From assembly GCA_021604925.1 (NCBI GenBank), contig BQJX01000004.1:1-18333 (forward strand): 18,333 nucleotides of DNA. Direction: 5' to 3'. Below are positions 13,194 to 18,333 of this stretch, one piece after another. This DNA is from Gemmatimonadota bacterium. GTDB taxonomy: Bacteria > ARS69. Below the pieces are notes generated by a model. The model was not told where the DNA came from, ran no database searches, and worked only from the letters and a program-made list of their open reading frames with translations. The first letter of the stretch is position 1; the number at the start of each line of letters is the position of its first letter. The translations under genes were made by a program, and so were the position numbers.

Positions 13194-15830
13194 CTACCGG
13201 AAGTTCTCGATGAGGACGATGTCCTCCGTGGTCCGCCCCACGGAGACCGCGAGGGCCGTGCCGTCGGGGGACATCACCCAGGCCTGGAGGTCGGTGCCCT
13301 CTTCGTCGAAGTGGGTCAGTTGCTCCGGTTCGCTCCCGTCGATCGGCGCCCGCCACACGTTGTCGACCCCGGCCAGCTTCTGATCGTAGAGCAGCGCCGT
13401 TCCGTCGGGGGTCCACACCACCAGATCCGTGACGGGCAAGTCGAGGGTCTTGGTCGGGGCGCCTCCGTCGGCGGGCACGATGTCGATCCGCCAGCGCTCC
13501 TCGGCCCCGTACCACGTATTCATCGCGACCAGCGTTCCATCGGGAGACACGGCGCCCGCGTTCGATCGCGCATCGCTCACGGGGACGGCCTTTCCTCCGT
13601 GCAGCGGCATCTTCATCATCCGGGAACTCTGGAAGTCGACATAGAACACCCACTCGCCATTCGTGGGGATCGACGCATGGCTGTTGAAGGTGCCATCGGT
13701 CAGGCGAACGGGATCGCCCCCGGAGGAGTCCGTGCGCCAAAGATTGATCGGCCCTCCGCGGTTGGACGAGAACACCATCGTTCGGCTCCGCTCATTCGCC
13801 GCCACGTGGAACTCGACCTCCGGCCAGGACGTTACCTGTTCCGGCGCGCCGCCGTCCGCGTTCACCTTCCAGATGTCCACGGACAGGGTCGTCGTGGTCG
13901 CGGTCGAGTAGAGGATGGTCCCGTCCGGCCGCCAGGCCGTGACCCAGATCAATGCCCTGCTCGCGTTCGTCAGGTTGCGAGCGGTCCCCTCGCCGGCGAG
14001 CGGTACCGTCCACAGGTCGTAGGACGAGAGGCCCTGTCCACTGACCATCGATCGGCCATCTGCCGTCAGGGAGAGGTCCGTGTAATCGTTCAGGTCATTC
14101 GTGATTCGCTGCACGTCCCCGCCGGGAACCGTCATGCTCCAGAGGTTCGAGGTAAACACATCGGGGCGTCCCGAGAAGACCAGTCCGTTCCCCTCGGGAA
14201 ACCAGTGGACGTCGTCCAGGCCCCACCACTCCCGGTCCGATGCCGGGGAGCCTTCCTTGCGTTCCAGATCGTAGAGCCAGAGGCGGGCCCGGTACCGCGG
14301 GACGAAGAGGATCTCCGGGGCGACGATCGTCCGGCCGTCCGGTGACCAGGAGGGTTCTCCGAGTTGGGAGCCGATCCGCTCCTCCAGTGTCTCCTCAACC
14401 CCGTCCTTCAGACGGGCGATCACGAGAAGCTCCCGGCCGTCGCCCAGTGCGCGGACGAAGACGATCCGCTCGCCGTCCGGAGAGAACGAGATCCCGGAAC
14501 GGACCTTGTCGACCACCTTGCGAGGCCGGCCACCCAGCGCTGGAACCCGGAAGAGATCCCGGTTCTCGGCGCCGAGGTCCTGCCGGAGGTAGTAGAGGAA
14601 GTCCCCATCCGGCGAATAGGTCAACTCGCGGAGGTCGGCGACCTCCGGGGGAGTGACCTGGATGCGGCTGCCCGTGGCGATCTGCATCACCTCGATGCGG
14701 ACACTCCCGGACTCGTCGACGACGTAGGCTACATGGCGGCCGTCGCCCGAGATTGCGGGGGCGCGGGTGTTGCCGGTCGCCGTGAGGCGACGGATCTCCA
14801 TCTCCTGAAGGGGAGCCGACGCTGAAGGCGGGGCGGACCCGCGGGCCAGCCACTGGCTCACGCCGAAGGCGACCGAGGCCACCGCCACGACGCCCAGCAC
14901 CGCCACGAGTCCCTTGCGCCCACCGCCGCCACCGGCAGCCGGGCCGGCAGCCGGAACCGTAATCTCGCCCGAGGTGATCTCTTCGCGCAGGTTCTCGAGC
15001 TCGTTCTTGACGTCCAGGGCCGTCTGGTAGCGGCGCCCCGGATCCTTTTCCAGGCAGCGCTTCACGATCCGGCCCAGATGACGCGGCAGCCGCTGGTTCA
15101 GACTCGAGATCGGGGATGGCGTGTCGCGGAGAATCGCGGTGATCGTCGACATCGGCGTGTCGCCCTGGAACGGCCGAATCCCCGTGGCCATCTCGTAGAG
15201 GATGACACCCATCGCGAAGACGTCCGAGCGATGGTCGGCCGGCTTGCCTTCGGCCTGCTCGGGCGACATGTAGGCGGGTGTGCCCAGGATCCGGCCCTCT
15301 CCGGTCACGACGTTCGTGGCGCCCGCAACGGTTGCCTCGGACTCGGTTGTGCCTGCCTCGTCCTGGAGTTTGGCGAGACCGAAGTCGAGGACCTTCAGCC
15401 GGCCCTCGGCGTTGATCATGATGTTGTCCGGCTTGAGGTCGCGGTGCGTCACGCCATTGCGATGCGCGCTGGCCACAGCGTCCGCCATGCAGGTGCCGAG
15501 GTCCAGCAACCGATCCAGCGGCAATCCGTTCTCGGGGATCGCCGCGGACAGCGTGCGTCCTTCGACCAGCTCCATCGTGATGTAGTGCTGATCGCCCTCG
15601 CGCTCGACGGAGTGGAGCGTGACGATGTGGGGATGGTTCAACCCGGCGACGGTCTTGGCCTCGCGCTCGAAGCGGCTCAGGCGTTCCGGATCCTGGGCCA
15701 AGGTTGCGGGGAGGATCTTGATGGCGATGTCGCGATCGAGCTTGGTGTCGCGCGCCCGGTACACGTCTCCCATGCCGCCGGAGCCGATCTTCTCCACGAT
15801 CTTGTAGTGGGCGAGGGTCTTGCCGATCAT
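13194..15830 (-). CDS. Membrane Ser/Thr protein kinase with C-terminal PD40/TolB-like beta-propeller
   Basis: An 878-aa Hanks-type kinase. All key motifs are present: glycine loop GSGGMGDVY (16-24), lysine K38, HRDLKPDN (129-136), DFG (149-151), GTPAYMSPEQ (183-192) and a DVFAMGVILYE segment (203-213). A Gly/Ala linker leads to one membrane helix (about 307-329). The rest, presumably outside the cytoplasm, contains many WD40-like PD40 repeats with SPDG or related turns, forming one or two propellers that may sense a ligand or protein. The start is ATG at 15830, which gives the family's usual MIGKTLAHYKI opening; an AGGAG is about 11 nt upstream, rather far. Further upstream codons in the frame are Arg/Pro-rich and unlikely to be translated. 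It stands as a single gene. Such kinases are common in Acidobacteriota, Gemmatimonadota and related groups; the target is unknown. Confidence 0.9.
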   Translation of the reverse strand: MIGKTLAHYKIVEKIGSGGMGDVYRARDTKLDRDIAIKILPATLAQDPERLSRFEREAKTVAGLNHPHIVTLHSVEREGDQHYITMELVEGRTLSAAIPENGLPLDRLLDLGTCMADAVASAHRNGVTHRDLKPDNIMINAEGRLKVLDFGLAKLQDEAGTTESEATVAGATNVVTGEGRILGTPAYMSPEQAEGKPADHRSDVFAMGVILYEMATGIRPFQGDTPMSTITAILRDTPSPISSLNQRLPRHLGRIVKRCLEKDPGRRYQTALDVKNELENLREEITSGEITVPAAGPAAGGGGGRKGLVAVLGVVAVASVAFGVSQWLARGSAPPSASAPLQEMEIRRLTATGNTRAPAISGDGRHVAYVVDESGSVRIEVMQIATGSRIQVTPPEVADLRELTYSPDGDFLYYLRQDLGAENRDLFRVPALGGRPRKVVDKVRSGISFSPDGERIVFVRALGDGRELLVIARLKDGVEETLEERIGSQLGEPSWSPDGRTIVAPEILFVPRYRARLWLYDLERKEGSPASDREWWGLDDVHWFPEGNGLVFSGRPDVFTSNLWSMTVPGGDVQRITNDLNDYTDLSLTADGRSMVSGQGLSSYDLWTVPLAGEGTARNLTNASRALIWVTAWRPDGTILYSTATTTTLSVDIWKVNADGGAPEQVTSWPEVEFHVAANERSRTMVFSSNRGGPINLWRTDSSGGDPVRLTDGTFNSHASIPTNGEWVFYVDFQSSRMMKMPLHGGKAVPVSDARSNAGAVSPDGTLVAMNTWYGAEERWRIDIVPADGGAPTKTLDLPVTDLVVWTPDGTALLYDQKLAGVDNVWRAPIDGSEPEQLTHFDEEGTDLQAWVMSPDGTALAVSVGRTTEDIVLIENFR

Positions 15831-15999
15831 TGGGGGCGGACTCCTGGGACGTAGGGAAGGGCGGATGGTCACGGGGACTGTAGCGGCTTCCCGGGAATCG
15901 AACCACTTCGGGAACGGAGAGCGGGGCAATCGGCGCAACGAGTTCCGGAAGCGGGAGACGAGCGATCGGGGAATCGGTGCGGGAAGGACAACGCAGGGT

Positions 16000-16034
16000 G
16001 TGGGGCCGGCGCACGGACCAGCCGCCGACCCCAC
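16000..16034 (-). terminator. Strong hairpin ending the htrA-hsp20-yfdX operon
   Basis: On the minus strand GTGGGGTCGGCG pairs with CGCCGGCCCCAC over 12 bp with one G-U pair, around an 11-nt loop, starting eight nt past the YfdX stop. No run of U follows, so it may stall polymerase or protect the transcript end rather than act alone. Confidence 0.55.
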
Positions 16035-16042
16035 TCGATGAC

Positions 16043-17080
16043 TCAGCTTTGGGTCGCCGGGGCTTGGACGTCCTCGTCCGGGTCCCCGTCCACGGGGTGG
16101 GCCTGCCCGGGCTGTTCCTCGAACCAGCTCGTGGCTCGCTCCCAGAACCCCCGGATCTTCGCCGCGGCGCCCTTCTGCTTGGTCCGTGGCGTCAGGTCGG
16201 CGATTTCCTGCTCGAGCTCCTGGACATCTCCCGCCGCTTCCTTTCCGAGCAGAGCGCCGTAGGTCCCCAGCTGGATCTGAGCCACTCGCAGGTTGTCTCT
16301 CGCTGCCTCGTGCTTGCCCTCTTCCACCATGCGCTCGGCGAGTTGCAGCGCGTACTGCGCTTCCACCAACGGATCCTCTCCGTGATTGACGACCACCTCG
16401 ATGCCCTGGGTCTGCGCAAGGGTCAGCTGCGCCAACGCCTCCTCGGGATCGTTCAGAACGGCGCTCGCTCGTCTCAGCTTGCGCTCGATGTAGCTGAGGT
16501 CGGCAAGCACCGATGTGCGAATCACATCGGTGTCGGCGAGCCGCAGCCCCTTGACGGCAGCCGCCTTTGCCTTGGCGTCGATGATCGGTTCGACGACCTC
16601 CACCGCGATCATGCCGCGATACAGAGGGATCTTGTCATCCTGGACCTGATCGACGTCCCGGTAGACCTCGGTACCGTTGGCGTCCGCCACGACGGTGGTG
16701 ACCGTCGTGACCGGGAGCAGCTCGCGCACCAGCTTGCTCAACGTCTGGGCCCTCTCGATCTCGGCCCTGGCGGCATCGGTGTCCTGGTCGAGAAGGCCGT
16801 TGATGGCGTCGTTCAGGTGATTGACCGCACGCGACGTCAAGAGGGAGGCTTGCCTCAGGTCCTCGGAAGACAGGCTCCCCTCCGTGTGCCGCTCGACGGT
16901 CGTCCGGAAGCGCTCGCCGCTTCCCGTGGTGATCGTCGACTGGTCTCGCTGTTCCTCCCGCTCGGCGGGATCTGCCGCGAAGGCAGGCGCGCTCGCGACC
17001 AGGACCAGCGTCAGAAGCGCGATTGCTCCGGTAGCAGCGCGGTCTCGTGCGTCGTGAATGAGATTGCGGATGGCGTTCAT
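16043..17080 (-). CDS. YfdX-family exported protein
   Basis: A 345-aa predicted periplasmic protein. A signal peptide (about 1-35, ending APAFA) is followed by a long alpha-helical region with repeated patterns such as AIN..L..D...A...IERA and ALAQLTLAQTQG, as in YfdX (PF10938). The family is linked to stress tolerance and chaperone-like behaviour in enterobacteria, but its mechanism is not settled. It is longer than E. coli YfdX (about 210 aa), with a C-terminal extension containing WERATSWFEEQ and an acidic, Pro-rich end. The start is ATG at 17080, with AAGGAGG eight nt upstream. It lies 29 nt after Hsp20 in an HtrA-Hsp20-YfdX operon. The Hsp20/HtrA context supports a protein-folding stress role. 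Confidence 0.78.
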   Translation of the reverse strand: MNAIRNLIHDARDRAATGAIALLTLVLVASAPAFAADPAEREEQRDQSTITTGSGERFRTTVERHTEGSLSSEDLRQASLLTSRAVNHLNDAINGLLDQDTDAARAEIERAQTLSKLVRELLPVTTVTTVVADANGTEVYRDVDQVQDDKIPLYRGMIAVEVVEPIIDAKAKAAAVKGLRLADTDVIRTSVLADLSYIERKLRRASAVLNDPEEALAQLTLAQTQGIEVVVNHGEDPLVEAQYALQLAERMVEEGKHEAARDNLRVAQIQLGTYGALLGKEAAGDVQELEQEIADLTPRTKQKGAAAKIRGFWERATSWFEEQPGQAHPVDGDPDEDVQAPATQS

Positions 17081-17109
17081 GGTCTGGTCCTCCTTCCTGG
17101 TTGTGGGGC

Positions 17110-17781
17110 TTACCCGCGCCGGACGGCGATGCGCCGGACGCGGTTTCGGGCCTCGGACGTCTTGGGCAACGTCACTTTGAGCACGCCCTTTTGGAAGCGG
17201 GCGTCCGCTCGATCTCCCTGTACGTCGCAAGGCAATCCAACGGATCGGACGAACGATCCATACGTGCACTCATGCCGATGGAATCCATGAGCTTCATCTT
17301 CGATCTCGGAAGTCTTCTCTCCTCGAATCCCAAGCATGTTGCCACTGAGGGACAGATCGATGTCCTCCTTGTCGACTCCGGGGAGCTCCACGCGGACCTG
17401 CACCTCGCGTTCGGTTTCCGTGACATCCACCCGGGGCGATTCACCCACGAAGCCGGGGCCGATCTGCCCAAGCAGGCTCGGGAATCGGGAGGGCGGCGAG
17501 CCCTGCGCGAACCAAGCGTCCTCGAAGAGGGCGGGCCACCCCTGGAACGGGAGCGTCGCAGGGCGTTCCGTCCGAACCGGGAGGCTCGCCTCCTTCTTCC
17601 GGAACGGCACGGCCTGGCCCACCTTGGCCTTGAGTTGGGCCACCTCCTCCCGGAGGTGATCCACGGTCTCTCTCAGGTCTTCTTTCAGATCCGTTGCGGT
17701 TTCACGGACCCTCTCGGTCACTGTCATTTCAGGCTTCTCCTTCCGAAGAGGGTTGATGGTGGGGGCGGGGCGGTTCTCCAT
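17110..17781 (-). CDS. Small heat shock protein (Hsp20/alpha-crystallin family)
   Basis: An ATP-independent holdase chaperone, 223 aa. A charged N-terminal helix/coiled coil (about 20-55, repeated E-x-x-K/R patterns) precedes the alpha-crystallin domain (about 115-212). Signature elements are VELPGVDKEDIDLSLSGNML (131-150), GSFVRSVGLP (175-184) and GVLKVTLPK (199-207). The end IAV (218-220) resembles the IxI/V oligomerisation motif. Two starts are plausible: ATG 17781, with AAAGGAGGT very close (core four nt away), and ATG 17727 (codon 19), with AAGGAG nine nt upstream. No signal peptide is seen, so it is likely cytoplasmic although both operon neighbours are exported. It is 43 nt downstream of HtrA and 29 nt upstream of YfdX. 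The long N-terminal region exceeds that of typical bacterial Hsp20 (about 140-160 aa). Confidence 0.92.
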   Translation of the reverse strand: MENRPAPTINPLRKEKPEMTVTERVRETATDLKEDLRETVDHLREEVAQLKAKVGQAVPFRKKEASLPVRTERPATLPFQGWPALFEDAWFAQGSPPSRFPSLLGQIGPGFVGESPRVDVTETEREVQVRVELPGVDKEDIDLSLSGNMLGIRGEKTSEIEDEAHGFHRHECTYGSFVRSVGLPCDVQGDRADARFQKGVLKVTLPKTSEARNRVRRIAVRRG

Positions 17782-17824
17782 GGCACCTCCTTTGCGGGGT
17801 TGGAACTCGCGCGTTCGGCGCGCA

Positions 17825-18333
17825 CTACGGCTTTCTCAGGGCAAGAAAGAGCGTTGAGCGCCCCCGCTGCACAAGCAGGGCGACGCTGCCTGTCGCCCGA
17901 TCATAGTGGCGGCGGAGGTCCTGGACGGAATCCACCGATTTGCGATTGATTTCGAGAATGAGGTCACCCGATCGGAAACCCGCGCGCGCGGCCGCGGATC
18001 CCGGCTGAACCTCCGTGACGATGACGCCGTCCGTGACCGCGTCCGGGATCTGGTGCGTCCGGCGCTGCGAATCGTCGAGGGGCGCGACCGTCAGCCCTCC
18101 GAGGGCACCATCATCCGGGTCGAACGTGGTGGAGCCCTGGTGCGAATCGAGTTCCCCGAGCTTCACGTCCACGGAGCGTTCCTTTCCGTCGCGCAGAAAG
18201 ACGACCTCCACCCGTTTCTGCGCGCCTGCCACCGCCACGAGATTCCGAAGGCGCGAAGGCGAACTCACGGACTGACCGTCGAATCGCAGGATGATGTCGC
18301 CGCGTTCCAGACCCGCCTCGTCGGCAGGGCTGT
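17825..18333 (-). CDS. HtrA/DegP-family periplasmic serine protease, C-terminal PDZ part (5' end off the right edge)
   Basis: Only the last 168 residues are in the window. They comprise most of a first PDZ domain (SPADEAGLERGDIILRFDG through the GKERSVDVKLGEL strand) and a complete second PDZ domain (DGVIVTEVQPGSAAARAGF, GDLILEINRK, ending LFLALRKP). Two C-terminal PDZ domains are typical of Do/DegP/DegQ/MucD proteases, which degrade or refold damaged periplasmic proteins. The protease domain with the catalytic triad is outside the window, so activity cannot be judged. The gene is followed by Hsp20 after 43 nt and YfdX, making a stress operon. A catalytically inactive PDZ protein cannot be excluded. 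Confidence 0.82.
   Translation of the reverse strand, partial: SPADEAGLERGDIILRFDGQSVSSPSRLRNLVAVAGAQKRVEVVFLRDGKERSVDVKLGELDSHQGSTTFDPDDGALGGLTVAPLDDSQRRTHQIPDAVTDGVIVTEVQPGSAAARAGFRSGDLILEINRKSVDSVQDLRRHYDRATGSVALLVQRGRSTLFLALRKP

Noticed and set aside
15894..15904. GGTTCGATTCC on the minus strand, like a tRNA T-loop
   Set aside because: The flanking bases do not form a T-stem and no D-arm, anticodon arm or acceptor stem can be fitted.
15977..17290. A 437-codon plus-strand frame
   Set aside because: It is antisense to YfdX, which has a signal peptide, a strong ribosome site and family-type helices.
1..18333. CRISPR arrays, insertion sequences, integrase genes or phage genes
   Set aside because: No regular repeat-spacer pattern, transposase motif, terminal inverted repeats or phage proteins were seen.

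Overview
The window is a high-GC stretch of a Gram-negative bacterial chromosome. The Gram-negative call rests on two lipoboxes, a C-terminally aromatic outer-membrane barrel, a periplasmic HtrA protease and Sec signal peptides. The FlgD/T9SS-like C-terminal domain on a secreted cytochrome, a Ser/Thr kinase fused to PD40 repeats, and the DUF3570/DUF4266 pair together suggest an uncultured lineage near the FCB group or candidate phyla such as Eisenbacteria or Krumholzibacteria. This placement is inference from gene content only.

Layout. Positions 1-3166 (minus) hold a glutaryl-CoA dehydrogenase followed 17 nt later by a fused alpha-beta 2-oxoacid dehydrogenase E1 that runs off the left edge. 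A Fic-domain protein follows (3367-4182, minus). A good sigma70-type promoter (4362-4390) then drives a plus-strand redox operon: a secreted five-heme cytochrome, an inner-membrane NapH/NosR-like polyferredoxin with a C-terminal TPR domain, and a five-heme lipoprotein paralogous to the first cytochrome. Facing it, with only 10 nt between stop codons, is a minus-strand operon (9779-12831) encoding a TlpA-like thioredoxin, a tiny DUF4266 lipoprotein, a DUF3570 outer-membrane barrel and an ApbE flavin transferase. After a 362-bp gap comes a large Ser/Thr kinase with PD40/TolB-like repeats (13194-15830, minus). The right end is a periplasmic/proteostasis operon, also minus: HtrA (partial), Hsp20 and YfdX, closed by a strong hairpin.

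How the parts may work together. The polyferredoxin could take electrons from the quinone pool or cytoplasm and pass them to the two multiheme cytochromes, one tethered by lipid and one carrying a surface/sorting-type C-terminus. The facing operon supplies an FMN transferase next to a barrel protein that itself contains a match to the ApbE flavinylation motif (DSLTGAS). This makes a covalently flavinylated outer-membrane protein with a dedicated thioredoxin and Cys-tailed lipoprotein a reasonable and testable hypothesis. It is the most interesting part of the window. The HtrA-Hsp20-YfdX operon resembles part of the protein-quality-control islands linked to heat resistance in Proteobacteria.
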